Assembly (NCBI GenBank): GCA_026168455.1 | Contig: CM047426.1 | Coordinates: 40,595,313-40,659,312 of the forward strand | Length of the DNA stretch: 64,000 nt | Reading direction: 5' to 3' | From: Theocolax elegans | Taxonomy: Eukaryota > Arthropoda > Insecta > Hymenoptera > Cerocephalidae | Shown here: in pieces, positions 12,101-25,690 of the stretch | Numbering within the stretch: position 1 is the stretch's first letter | How the letters are laid out: every line of letters starts with the position of its first letter | Position numbers and translations under genes: made by a program | The notes under the pieces: model-generated | Seen by the model: only the letters and a program-made list of their open reading frames with translations | Database searches by the model: none | What the model was told of the DNA's origin: nothing

Positions 12101-14470
12101 CGCGCAGCTTCGATGTCTCGGACGTACCACTGTGTATAAGTGGTAACCTAACCTCAACGAGGTGGATAGCATTTATATTTTTGGTCAGACTTTACTCGAA
12201 AACGCAATGACTTTTTTATCTAAAATTCAGCATATAGTTAGGTTATTAAAAATAAAGGCGCCTCTTCTTTTATTTTTTGCATCCAGCTTTATGTATTTAT
12301 TAAATAATTATCATAAATAGCGTGTGGAACTCGCAGCGTGTTGAAATCGTGGTACGTTCGCTTGCTCGTTCGATGTTTCAGACGTACCACCATGTGTAAG
12401 TGTAATCCTATAATGTCAGCGAGGTGGAAAATTTTTATATTTTGGTCAGGCTTTACTCAAAAACGCAATGACATTTTTAACTGAAACTCAGCATATAGTT
12501 AGGATATTAATAAATAAAGGCGCCACTTCTCTTATTTTATGCATCCAGCTTTATGTTTTTATTAATTAATAATCAGAGATTGCGTGTGCATCTAGCAGCG
12601 CGTTGACATCGTGGTACGTTCGCGCGCACGTTCGCTGTCTGGGACGTACCACTATGTGTAAGTAAGTGGGATCTATTCTCAACGAGGTGGAAAATCTTTA
12701 TATTTTTGGTCAGACTTTACTCGAAAACACAATGACATTTTTATCTAAAATTCAGCATATAGTTAGGTTATTAATAAATAAAGGCCCCTCTTCTCTTATT
12801 TTTTGCATCCAGCTTTATGTTTTTATTAAATAATTATCATAAATAGCGTGTGGAACTCGCAGCGTGTTGACATCGTGGTACGTTCGCTTGCTCGTTCGAT
12901 GTCTCAGACGTACCACCATGTGTAAGTGTAATCCTATAATGTCAGCGAGGTGGAAAATTTTTATATTTTTGGTCAGGCTTTACTCAAAAACGCAATGACA
13001 TTTTTATCTGAAACTCAGCATATAGTTAGGATATTAATAAATAAAGGCCCCTTCTCTTATTTTATGCATCCAGCTTTATGTTTTTATTAATTAATAATCA
13101 GAGATTGCGTGTGCATCGCGCAGCGCGTTGACATCGTGGTACGTTCGCGCGCACGTTCGCTGTCTCGGACGTACCACTATGTGTAAGTAAGTGGGATCTA
13201 TTCTCAACGAGGTGGAAAATCTTTATATTTTTGGTCAGACTTTACTCGAAAACACAATGACATTTTTATCTAAAATTCAGCATATAGTTAGGTTATTAAT
13301 AAATAAAGGCCCCTCTTCTCTTATTTTTTGCATCCAGCTTTATGTTTTTGTTAAATAATTATCATAAATAGCGTGTGCATCTCGCAGCGCGTTGACATCG
13401 TAGTACGTTCGCGCGCACCTGCGAAGTCTCGGACGTACCACTATGTATAAGTGGTAACCTAACCTCAACGAGGTGGATAGCATTTATATTTTTGGTCAGA
13501 CTTTACTCGAAATCGCAATGACATTTTTATCTAATTTCAGCATATAGTTAGGTTATTAATAAATAAAGGCGCCTCTTCTTTTATTTTTTGCATCCCGCTT
13601 TATGTTTTTGTTAAATAATTATCATAAATAGCGTGTGCATCTCGAAGCGCGTTGACATCGTGGTACGTTCGCGCGCACGTTCGATGTCTCGGACGTACCA
13701 CCATGTGTAAGTGTAATCCTATAATGTCAGCGAGGTGCAAAATCTTTTATTTTTGGTCAGACTTTACTCGAAAACGCAATGACATTTTTATCTGAAATTC
13801 AGCATATAGTTAGGTTATTAATAAATAAAGGCGCCTCTTCTCTTATTTTTTGCATCCAGCTTTATGTCTTTATTAAATAATTATCATAAATAGCGTGTGC
13901 ATCTCGCAGCGCGTTGACATCGCGGTACGTTCGCGCGCAGCTTCGATGTCTCGGACGTACCACTGTGTATAAGTGGTAACCTAACCTCAACGAGGTGGAT
14001 AGCATTTATATTTTTGGTCAGACTTTACTCGAAAACGCAATGACTTTTTTATCTAAAATTCAGCATATAGTTAGGTTATTAAAAAATAAAGGCGCCTCTT
14101 CTTTTATTTTTTGCATCCAGCTTTATGTATTTATTAAATAATTATCATAAATAGCGTGTGGAACTCGCAGCGTGTTGAAATCGTGGTACGTTCGCTTGCT
14201 CGTTCGATGTTTCAGACGTACCACCATGTGTAAGTGTAATCCTATAATGTCAGCGAGGTGGAAAATTTTTATATTTTTGGTCAGGCTTTACTCAAAAACG
14301 CAATGACATTTTTAACTGAAACTCAGCATATAGTTAGGATATTAATAAATAAAGGCGCCACTTCTCTTATTTTATGCATCCAGCTTTATGTTTTTATTAA
14401 TTAATAATCAGAGATTGCGTGTGCATCTAGCAGCGCGTTGACATCGTGGTACGTTCGCGCGCACGTTCGC
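9179..14470. repeat. Seven-monomer higher-order repeat, three copies of about 1,834 bp
   Basis: The GTGTGGAACTCG variant followed by the diagnostic short spacer AAAGGCCCCTTCTCTTATTT starts at 9179, 11014 and 12848, giving periods of 1835 and 1834 bp. Private variants are kept in register across copies: GTAGTACGTTCGCGCGCACC, TGTTGAAATCGTGG, and CTGTCTGGGACG in the first two. The third copy departs from the pattern near 14470, where CTGTCTCGGACG and the AAGCAAGTGGG linker appear instead. Near-identity across copies indicates recent block amplification. Confidence 0.85.
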
Positions 14471-17400
14471 TGTCTCGGACGTACCACTATGTGTAAGCAA
14501 GTGGGTTCTATTCTCAACGAGGTGGAAAATCTTTATATTTTTGGTCAGACTTTACTCGAAAACGCAATGATTTTTTTTATCTAAAATTCAGCATATAGTT
14601 AGGTTATTAATAAATAAAGGCGCCTCTTCTTTTATTTTTTGCATCCAGCTTTATGTTTTTATTAAATAATTATCATAAATAGCGTGTGGAACTCGCAGCG
14701 TGTTGACATCGTGGTACGTTCGCTTGCTCGTTCGATGTCTCAGACGTACCACCATGTGTAAGTGTAATCCTATAATGTCAGCGAGGTGAAAAATTTTTAT
14801 ATTTTTGGTCAGGCTTTACTCAAAAACGCAATGACATTTTTATCTGAAACTCAGCATATAGTTAGGATATTAATAAATAAAGGCGCCTCTTCTCTTATTT
14901 TATGCATGCAGCTTTATGTTTTTATGAATTAATAATCAGAGATCGCGTGTGCATCGCGCAGCGCGTTGACATCGTGGTACGTTCGCGCGCACGTTCGCTG
15001 TCTGGGACGTACCACTATGTGTAAGTAAGTGGGATCTATTCTCAACGAGGTGGAAAATCTTTATATTTTTGGTCAGACTTTACTCGAAAACACAATGACA
15101 TTTTTATCTAAAATTCAGCATATAGTTAGGTTATTAATAAATAAAGGCCCCTCTTCTCTTATTTTTTGCATCCAGCTTTATGTTTTTGTTAAATAATTAT
15201 CATAAATAGCGTGTGCATCTCGCAGCGCGTTGACATCGTAGTACGTTCGCGCGCAGCTGCGAAGTCTCGGACGTACCACTATGTATAAGTGGTAACCTAA
15301 CCTCAACGAGGTGGACAGCATATATATTTTTGGTCAGACTTTACTCGAAAACGCAATGACATATTTATCTGAAATTCAACATATAGTTAGGTTATTAATA
15401 AATAAAGGCGCCTCTTCTCTTATTTTTTGCATCCAGCTTTATGTCTTTATTAAATAATTATCATAAATAGCGTGTGCATCTCGCAGCGCGTTGACATCGC
15501 GGTACGTTCGCGCGCAGCTTCGATGTCTCGGACGTAACACTGTGTATAAGTGGTAACCTAACCTCAACGAGGTGGATAGCATTTATATTTTTGGTCAGAC
15601 TTTACTCGAAAACGCAATGACTTTTTTATCTAAAATTCAGCATATAGTTAGGTTATTAATAAATAAAGGCGCCTCTTCTTTTATTTTTTGCATCCAGCTT
15701 TATGTATTTATTAAATAATTATCATAAATAGCGTGTGGAACTCGCAGCGTGTTGACATCGTGGTACGTTCGCTTGCTCGTTCGATGTCTCAGACGTACCA
15801 CCATGTGTAAGTGTAATCCTATAATGTCAGCGAGGTGGAAAATTTGTATATTTTTGGTCAGTCTTTACTCAAAAACACAATGACATTTTTATCTGAAACT
15901 CAGCATATAGTTAGGATATTAATAAATAAAGGCGCCACTTCTCTTATTTTATGCATCCAGCTTTATGTTTTTATTAATTAATAATCAGAGATTGCGTGTG
16001 CATCTCGCAGCGCGTTGACATCGTGGTACGTTCGCGCGCACGTTCGCTGTCTCGGACGTACCACTATGTGTAAGCAAGTGGGTTCTATTCTCAACGAGGT
16101 GGAAAATCTTTATATTTTTGGTCAGACTTTACTCGAAAACGCAATGACATTTTTATCTAATTTCAGCATATAGTTAGGTTATTAATAAATAAAGGCGCCT
16201 CTTCTTTTATTTTTTGCATCCCGCTTTATGTTTTTGTTAAATAATTATCATAAATAGCGTGTGCATCTCGAAGCGCGTTGACATCGTGGTACGTTCGCGC
16301 GCACGTTCGATGTCTCGGACGTACCACCATGTGTAAGTGTAATCCTATAATGTCAGCGAGGTGCAAATCTTTTTATTTTGGTCAGACTTTACTCGAAAAC
16401 GCAATGACATTTTTATCTGAAATTCAGCATATAGTTAGGTTATTAATAAATAAAGGCGCCTCTTCTCTTATTTTTTGCATCCAGCTTTATGTCTTTATTA
16501 AATAATTATCATAAATAGCGTGTGCATCTCGCAGCGCGTTGACATCGCGGTACGTTCGCGCGCAGCTTCGATGTCTCGGACGTACCACTGTGTATAAGTG
16601 GTAACCTAACCTCAACGAGGTGGATAGCATTTATATTTTTGGTCAGACTTTACTCGAAAACGCAATGACTTTTTTATCTAAAATTCAGCATATAGTTAGG
16701 TTATTAAAAAATAAAGGCGCCTCTTCTTTTATTTTTTGCATCCAGCTTTATGTTTTTATTAAATAATTATCATAAATAGCGTGTGGAACTCGCAGCGTGT
16801 TGACATCGTGGTACGTTCGCTTGCTCGTTCGATGTCTCAGACGTACCACCATGTGTAAGTGTAATCCTATAATGTCAGCGAGGTGGAAAATTTTTATATT
16901 TTTGGTCAGACTTTACTCAAAAACGCAATGACATATTTATCTGAAACTCAGCATATACTTAGGATATTAATAAATAAAGACGCCTCTTCTCTTATTTTAT
17001 GCATCCAGCTTTTTGTTTTTATTAATTAATAATCAGAGATTGCGTGTGCATCTCGCAGCGCGTTGACATCGTGGTACGTTCGCGCGCACGTTCGCTGTCT
17101 CGGACGTACCACTATGTGTAAGCAAGTGGGTTCTATTCTCAACGAGGTGTAAAATCTTTATATTTTTGGTCAGACTTTACTCGAAAACGCAATGACAATT
17201 TTTATCTAATTTCAGCATATAGTTAGGTTATTAATAAATAAAGGCGCCTCTTCTTTTATTTTTTGCATCCAGCTTAATGTTTTTGTTAAATAATTATCAT
17301 AAATAGCGTGTGCATCTCGCAGCGCGTTGACATCGTGGTACGTTCGCGCGCAGCTTCGAAGTCTCGGACGTACCACTATGTATAAGTGGTAACCTAACCT

Positions 17401-17589
17401 CAACGAGGTGGATAGCATTTATATTTTTGGTCAGACTTTACTCGAAATCGCTATGACATTTTTATCTGAAATTCAGCACATAGTTAGGTTATTAACAAAT
17501 AAAGGCGCTATTCTCTTATTTTTTGCATCCAGCTTTATGTTTTTATTAAATAATTATCATAAATAGCGTGTGCATCTCGAAGCGCGTTG

Positions 17590-17650
17590 ACATCGTGGTA
17601 CGTTCGATGTCTCGGACGTTCGATGCGCGCACGTTCGATGTCTCGGACGT
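17590..17650. repeat. Local duplication inside one satellite box
   Basis: In this monomer the box reads GGTACGTTCGATGTCTCGG followed by another CGTTCGATG...TCTCGGACGTACC. The right half of the box is repeated, so the loop is longer than in its neighbours. Confidence 0.7.
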
Positions 17651-20600
17651 ACCACCATGTGTAAGTGTAATCCTATAATGTCAGCGAGGTGGAAAGTCTT
17701 TTTATTTTTGGTCAGACTTTACTCGAAAACGCAATGACATATTTATCTGAAATTCAACATATAGTTAGGTTATTAATAAATAAAGGCGCCTCTTCTCTTA
17801 TTTTTTGCATCCAGCTTTATGTCTTTATTAAATAATTATCATAAATAGCGTGTGCATCTCGCAGCGCGTTGACATCGCGGTACGTTCGCGCGCAGCTTCG
17901 ATGTCTCGGACGTAACACTGTGTATAAGTGGTAACCTAACCTCAACGAGGTGGATAGCATTTATAATTTTGGTCAGACTTTACTCGAAAACGCAATGACT
18001 TTTTTATCTAAAATTCAGCATATAGTTAGGTTATTAATAAATAAAGGCGCCTCTTCTTTTATTTTTTGCATCCAGCTTTATGTTTTTATTAAATAATTAT
18101 CATAAATAGCGTGTTGAACTCGCAGCGTGTTGACATCGTGGTACGTTCGCTTGCTCGTTCGATGTCTCAGACGTACCACCATGTGTAAGTGTAATCCTAT
18201 AATGTCAGCGAGGTGGAAAATTTTTATATTTTTGGTCAGGCTTTACTCAAAAACGCAATGACATATTTATCTGAAACTCAGCATATAGTTAGGATATTAA
18301 TAAATAAAGGCGCCTCTTCTCTTATTTTATGCATCCAGCTTTATGTTTTTATTAATTAATAATCAGAGATTGCGTGTGCATCGCGCAGCGCGTTGACATC
18401 GTGGTACGTTCGCGCGCACGTTCGCTGTCTCGGACGTACCACTATGTGTAAGTAAGTGGGATCTATTCTCAACGAGGTGGAAAATCTTTATATTTTTGGT
18501 CAGACTTTACTCGAAAACGCAATGACATTTTTATCTAAAATTCAGCATATAGTTAGGTTATTAATAAATAAAGGCTCCTCTTCTCTTATTTTTTGCATCC
18601 AGCTTTATGTTTTTGTTAAATAATTATCATAAATAGCGTGTGCATCTCGAAGCGCGTTGACATCGTGGTACGTTCGCGCGCACGTTCGATGTCTCGGACG
18701 TACCACCATGTGTAAGTGTAATCCTATAATGTCAGCGAGGTGGAAAGTCTTTTTATTTTTGGTCAGACTTTACTCGAAAACGCAATGACATATTTATCTG
18801 AAATTCAACATATAGTTAGGTTATTAATAAATAAAGGCGCCTCTTCTCTTATTTTTTGCATCCAGCTTTATGTCTTTATTAAATAATTATCATAAATAGC
18901 GTGTGCATCTCGCAGCGCGTTGACATCGCGGTACGTTCGCGCGCAGCTTCGATGTCTCGGACGTAACACTGTGTATAAGTGGTAACCTAACCTCAACGAG
19001 GTGGATAGCATTTATATTTTTGGTCGGACTTTACTCGAAAACGCAATGACTTTTTTATCTAAAATTCAGCATATAGTTAGGTTATTAATAAATAAAGGCG
19101 CCTCGTCTTTTATTTTTTGCATCCAGCTTTATGTATTTATTAAATAATTATCATAAATAGCGTGTGGAACTCGCAGCGTGTTGACATCGTGGTACGTTCG
19201 CTTGCTCGTTCGATGTCTCAGACGTACCACCATGTGTAAGTGTAATCCTATAATGTCAGCGAGGTGGAAAATTTTTATATTTTTGGTCAGGCTTTACTCA
19301 AAAACGCAATGACATTTTTATCTGAAACTCAGCATATAGTTAGGATATTAATAAATAAAGGCGCCACTTCTCTTATTTTATGCATCCAGCTTTATGTTTT
19401 TATTAATTAATAATCAGAGATTGCGTGTGCATCTCGCAGCGCGTTGACATCGTGGTACGTTCGCGCGCACGTTCGCTGTCTCGGACGTACCACTATGTGT
19501 AAGCAAGTGGATTCTATTCTCAACGAGGTGGAAAATCTTTATATTTTTGGTCAGACTTTACTCGAAAACGCAATGACATTTTTATCTGAAATTCAGCATA
19601 TAGTTAGGTTATTAACAAATAAAGGCGCTATTCTCTTATTTTTTGCATCCAGCTTTATGTTTTTATTAAATAATTATCATAAATAGCGTGTGCATCTCGA
19701 AGCGCGTTGACATCGTGGTACGTTCGCGCGCACGTTCGATGTCTCGGACGTACCACCATGTGTAAGTGTAATCCTATAATGTCAGCGAGGTGGAAAGTCT
19801 TTTTATTTTTGGGCAGACTTTACTCGAAAACGCAATGACATATTTATCTGAAATTCAACATATAGTTAGGTTATTAATAAATAAAGGCGCCTCTTCTCTT
19901 ATTTTTTGCATCCAGCTTTATGTCTTTATTAAATAATTATCATAAATAGCGTGTGCATCTCGCAGCGCGTTGACATCGCGGTACGTTCGCGCGCAGCTTC
20001 GATGTCTCGGACGTAACACTGTGTATAAGTGGTAACCTAACCTCAACGAGGTGGATAGCATTTATATTTTTGGTCAGACTTTACTCGAAAACGCAATGAC
20101 TTTTTTATCTAAAATTCAGCATATAGTTAGGTTATTAATAAATAAAGGCGCCTCGTCTTTTATTTTTTGCATCCACCTTTATGTTTTTATTAAATAATTA
20201 TCATAAATAACGTGTGCATCTCGCAGCCCGATGACATCGTGGTACGTTCGCGCGCAGCTTCGATGTCTCGGACGTACCACTATGTATAAGTGGTAACCTA
20301 ACCTCAACGAGGTGGATAGCATTTATATTTTTGGTCAGACTTTACTCGAAAACGCAAGGACATTTTTATCTGAAATTCAGTATATAGTTAGGTTATTAAT
20401 AAATAAAGCCGCCTCTTCTTTTATTTTTTGCATCCAGCTTTATGTTTTTATTAAATAATTATCATTAATAGCGTGTGCATCTCGCAGCCCGATGACATCG
20501 TGGTACGTTCGCGCGCAGTTTCGATGTCTCGGACGTACCACCATGTGTAAGTGTAATCCTATAATGTCAGCGAGGTGGAAAGTCTTTTTATTTTTGGTCA

Positions 20601-23520
20601 GACTTTACTCGAAAACGCAATGACATTTTTATCCGAAATTCAGCATATAGTTAGGTTATTAATAAATAAAGGCGCCTCTTCTCTTATTTTTTGCATCCAG
20701 CTTTATGTCTTTATTAAATAATTATCATAAATAGCGTGTGCATCTCGCAGCACGTTGTCATCGCGGTACGTTCGCGCGCAGCTTCGATGTCTCGGACGTA
20801 CCACTGTGTATAAGTGGTAACCTAACCTCAACGAGGTGGATAGCATTTATATTTTTGGTCAGACTTTACTCGAAAACGCAATGACATTTTTATCTGAAAT
20901 TCAGCATATAGTTAGGTTATTAATAAATAAAGGCGCCTCTTCTTTTATTTTTTGCATCCACCTTTACGTTTTTATTAAATAATTATCATAAGTAGCGTGT
21001 GCATCTCGTAGCGCGTTGACATCGTGGTACGTTCGCGCGCAGCTTCGAAGTCTCGGACGTACCACTATGTATAATTGGTAACCTAACCTCAACAAGGTGG
21101 ATATCATTTATATTTTTGGTCAGACTTTATTCGAAAACGCAATGACATTTTTATGTAAAATTCAGCATATAGTTAGGTTATTAATAAATAAAGGCGCCTC
21201 TTCTCTTATTTTTTGCATCCAGCTTTATATTTTTATTAAATAATTATCATAAATAGCGTGTGCATCTCGTAGCGCGTTGACATCGTGGTACGTTCGCGCG
21301 CACGTACGATGTCTCGGACGTACCACTATGTGTAAGTATGTGGGATCTATTCTCAACGAGGTGGAAAATCTTTATATTTTTGGTCAGACTTTACTCGAAA
21401 ACGCAATGACATTTTTATCTAAAATTCAGCATATAGTTAGGTTATTAATAAATAAAGGCGCCTCTTCTCTTATTTTTTGCATCCAGCTTAATGATTTTGT
21501 TAAATAATTATCATTAATAGCGTGTGCATCTCGCAGCCCGATGACATCATGGTACGTTCGCGCGCAGTTTCGATGTCTCGGACGTACCACTATGTATAAG
21601 TGGTAACCTAACCTCAACGAGGTGGATAGCATTTATATTTTTTGGTCAGACTTTACTCGAAAACGCAATGACAGTTTTATCTGAAATTCAGCATATAGTT
21701 AGGTTATTAATAAATAAAGGCGCCTCTTCTCTTATTTTTTGCATCCAGCTTAATGTTTTTGTTAAATAATTATCATTAATAGCGTGTGCATCTCGCAGCC
21801 CGATGACATCATGGTACGTTCGCGCGCAGTTTCGATGTCTCGGACGTACCACTATGTATAAGTGGTAACCTAACCTCAACGAGGTGGATAGCATTTATAT
21901 TCTTGGTCAGAATTTACTCGAAAACGCAATGACATTTTTAACTGAAATTCAGCATATAGTTAGGTTATTAATAAATAAAGGCGCCTCTTCTCTTATTTTT
22001 TGCATCCAGCTTAATGTTTTTGTTAAATAATTATCAAAAATAGCGTGTGCATCTCGCAGCGCGTTGACATCGTGGTACGTTCGCGCGCAGCTTCGATGTC
22101 TCGGACGTACCACTATGTATAAGTGGCAACCTAACCTCAACGAGGTGGATAGCATTTATATTTTTGGTCAGACTTTACTCGAAAACGCAAGGACATTTTT
22201 ATCTGAAATTCAGCATATAGTTAGGTTATTAATAAATAAAGCCGCCTCTTCTTTTATTTTTTGCATCCAGCTTTATGTTTTTATTAAATAATTATCATTA
22301 ATAGCGTGTGCATCTCGCAGCCCGATGACATCGTGGTACGTTCGCGCGCAGTTTCGATGTCTCGGACGTACCACTATGTATAATTGGTAACCTAACCTCA
22401 ACGAGTTGGATAGCATTTATATTTTTGGTCAGACTTTACTCGAAAACGCAAGGACATTTTTATCTGAAATTCAGCATATAGTTAGGTTATTAATAAATAA
22501 AGCCGCCTCTTCTTTATTTTTTGCATCCAGCTTATGTTTTTATTAAATAATTATCATTAATAGCGTGTGCATCTCGCAGCCCGATGACATCGTGGTACGT
22601 TCGCGCGCAGTTTCGATGTCTCGGACGTACCACTATGTATAAGTGGTAACCTAACCTCAACGAGGGGATAGCATTTATATTTTTGGTCAGACTTACTCGA
22701 AAACGCAATGTCATTTTATCGCGCAGTTTCTATGCTCGGACGTACCCACATGTAGTAACCTAACTCAACGAGGTGGATAGCATTTTATATTTTTGGTCAG
22801 ACGTTACTCGAAAACGCAATGTCATTTTTATCTGAAATTCAGCATATCGTTAGGTTATTAATAAATAAGGAGGCTCTCTTCTCTTATTTGGTGCATCCAG
22901 CTTAATGTTTTTGTTAAATAATTATCAAAAATAGCCGTGTGCCTCTCGCAGCGCGTTGACATCGCTGGTACGGTTCGCGCGCAGCTTCGATGTCTCGGAC
23001 GTACCACTATGTATAAGTGGTAACCTAACCTCAACGAGGTGGATAGCATTTATATTTTTGGTCAGACTTTACTCGAAAACGCAAGGAACATTTTTTATCT
23101 GAAATTCAGCATATAGTTAGGTTATTAATAAATAAAAGCCGCCTCTTCTTTTATTTTTTGCATCCAGCTTTATGTTTTTATTAAATAATTATCATTAATA
23201 GCGTGTGCATCTCGCAGCCCGATGACATCGTGGTACGTTCGCGCGCAGTTTCGATGTCTCGGACGTACCACTATGTATAAGTAGTAACCTAACCTCAACG
23301 AGGTGGATAGCATTTATATTTTTGGTCAGACTTTACTCGAAAACGCAATGACATTTTTATCTGAAATTCAGCATATAGTTAGGTTATTAATAAATAAAGG
23401 CGCCTCTTCTCTTATTTTATGCATCCAGCTTTATATTTTTATTAAATAATAATCAGAGATTTCGTGTGGAACTCGCAGCATGTTGACATCGTGGTACGTT
23501 CGCGCGCTACTTCGATGTCT

Positions 23521-24160
23521 CGGACGTACCACCATGTGCAGTAAAACTTTAAGTAATTTAAAATTATTAGTTTTGTTTGTGAAATGTTACTTCGAGATGT
23601 AATTAGATACTTTTACTACAGCTTTGGATGATTTACAAACAGTTTTAATTATCATTAATAAATAAATAAATAAATAAATAAATAATATAATTGTTTAAAA
23701 TATATATTTTTTTAATGAAAAAATAAAGTCGAAGATAAATATAAGCGAATGCTACTGTGGCAGTGCGACTATTCCCGAAAAATCTTTTGGAATATCAATT
23801 GAATTATAGTGAATGTCAATGCCGTGGACATCGTGGTACGTTCGCGCGCAGCTTTGATGTCTCGGACGTACTACCATAAGCAGTAAAACCTTAATTAATT
23901 TAAAATTATTAGTTTTTTTTGTGTAATGTTACTTCGGGATGTAATTAGATACTTTTACTACAGCCTCGGCTGATTCACAAACAGTTTTAATTATCATTAA
24001 TAAATAAATAAATAAATAATATAATTGTTTAAAATATATATTTTTTTAATGAATAAAATAAAGTCGAAGATAAGTATAAGCGAATGCTACTGTGGCAGTG
24101 CGACTATTCCCGAAAAATCTTTTGGAATATCAATTGAAATATAGTGAATGTCAATGAGCA
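23521..24160. repeat. Two tandem hybrid units of about 342 bp at the array edge
   Basis: After the last full monomer, CAGTAAAAC...AATTTAAAATTATTAG starts at 23539 and again at 23881, 342 bp apart. Each unit begins with the satellite box and continues into about 300 bp of unrelated AT-rich DNA. That DNA includes an (AAAT)n run (23656-23690, shorter near 24000) and AAGCGAATGCTACTGTGGCA. The satellite box has thus become attached to a new body and duplicated in tandem. Confidence 0.8.
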
Positions 24161-24790
24161 AGTAGTAACCTAACCTCAACGAGGTGGAAAGAACTGATAT
24201 CGAATTGGTGCCACTACTTGTTGACATCGCGGTACGTTCACGGGCACCGTCGATATTTCGGACGCACCACCATGTGTAAGTGGTAACCTAACCTCAACGA
24301 GGTAGAAATTTTGCATATTTTTGGTAAGATATTTTAATTTATAATTCAGCACATAGTTAGGTTATTAATAAACGGAGGCGCCACTTCTCTTATTTTTGTG
24401 CATACAGCTTTATTTTTTTATTAATCAATTATCAAATATTGCGAATAGAACGCAGTACACGTTGACATCGTGGTACGTTTGCGCGCACCTTGGAAATCTC
24501 GAACGTTCCACAATGTGCAGTGGTAACCTAACCTCAACGAGATGAATATTTTGCATATTTTTGGTTAGACTCTTCTCGAAAATACAATAATAATTTTTGT
24601 CTGAAATTTAACACATATTTACATTATCGATAAACGCAGGCGTCTCTTCTATTATTTTCTTGCGTACAGCTTTATTTTTTTAATAAATAATTATCAAATT
24701 TTGCGTGTGGAACATACTACGCGTTGAAATCGTGGTACATTCACGCGCACCTTCGATATTATTGACATACCACAATGTGCATTGGATATG
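24161..24790. repeat. Degenerate satellite monomers
   Basis: Recognisable but diverged units carry CCTAACCTCAACGAGGT at about 24169, 24288 and 24527, CATATTTTTGGTTAGACTC, and boxes such as GTGGTACGTTTGCGCGCACC. Divergence rises with distance from the array, as expected at an array edge no longer homogenised. Confidence 0.8.
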
Positions 24791-25690
24791 AAATTATTTA
24801 GTTATAGATTTATTTTACGTAAACAAATACTTGCGAATATGCAACTATGTAATTCATCTCAGCTTTAGACAATAAAGAAAATGATATTAGTTTCGGGTAA
24901 AAATGAAACAAATTATTAAAAGTAAATTTTTCAATTATTAAAAATTTATTCATCATTATTGATATTTGTAATTGTCTGTTGAATTATTTCAACTATGCAT
25001 TTCAGTCGTTATTTAAGCGATTGTTATTTATTGTGAATAAATAATTAAATATTAATATTGCACAAAAAATTTTTGTTTAGCACTTTCATATCAGTAAATT
25101 GTGGAGAGCCACTTCTCATGGTTCTCGATTGCCGCGAATCTGCATGCGCGCATGCGCATAGCTCGGTCACGATCGCGCGTCTCTATGTGACTCAGCTGGT
25201 ATCCTGCTGCATACTGATATCCTCTTCGCCCGGACATCGCTGCTGCTACTTCCTTCAGGTAATAATCTTGTGTATAATCTTCGCCCGTCAACTAATGAGT
25301 ACGACGCTTAATAAGTTTCAGGCGCTACGTCGACCGCGCTGCGCCGCCAACATCGTTACCCGGAGTCGCCTCTATCCTGCTTCTCTTAATGACGTCGACC
25401 ACTAAAGTTGCCATAGCTATCCCATGTATTGCTTCAGGTAATTATATACATCTTGGGCTTGCGCTATTATGCGTCTTCATAAATATATTATTTGCATATC
25501 TGCTGCAGATAAAGTTTGTAAACACTAACATAACCTCACTTCAGCCTTGTCTCTCCTACCATACACCTGTAATATTAAGATACGGCAGTAGTGTTAAGAT
25601 ACATCTGTATGTGCTCCTTTTATCCTTGTCCTCACATACTATTAGCATACATGTATTCTATGACTGTACTAGAGTCTTTCCTTGGGGCAG
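24791..25690. other. Non-repetitive region with exon-like GT...AG segments
   Basis: AT-rich to about 25060, then GC-richer. No protein family is recognised in the open frames at 25058-25405 or 25389-25754. Two short GT...AG segments (25259-25321, with CTAAT upstream of TTTCAG, and 25438-25508 ending CTGCAG) bracket a 116-base block. This could be a spliced leader or non-coding exon, or chance. Confidence 0.3.

Larger units (their letters stand above)
3020..23535. repeat. Satellite DNA array, 260-263 bp monomer, about 78 copies
   Basis: The motif GTTGACATCGTGGTACGTTC recurs at 3292, 3554, 3814, 4077 and 4337 and then onwards, a spacing of 260-263 bp throughout. Each monomer has an inverted-repeat box, a variable linker, a TTGGTCAGACTTTACTCGAA core, an AATAAATAAAGGCGCCTCTT segment and a TTTATTAAATAATTATCATA tail. 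At least three linker classes alternate: one reading GTGTAATCCTATAATGTCAG, one reading GGTAACCTAACCTCAACGAG, and one reading AAGCAAGTGGGTTCTATTCT. Short open frames inside it (for example 19444-19686 and 21949-22155) are by-products of the repeat. The size and higher-order organisation resemble pericentromeric satellites, but location cannot be shown from sequence. Confidence 0.97.

Noticed and set aside
16278..23049. Many 60-80 codon frames such as MTSWYVRAHVRCLGRTTMCK...
   Set aside because: Same translation recurs with each satellite monomer and on both strands; no independent evidence of coding.
3020..23535. CRISPR-like regular repeats
   Set aside because: Whole monomers repeat tandemly with no unique spacers, the sequence is eukaryotic, and no cas genes are present.
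3020..24550. Telomeric TTAGG repeats suggested by CCTAACC and GTTAGGTTA motifs
   Set aside because: Only single occurrences at fixed monomer positions; no tandem TTAGG run.
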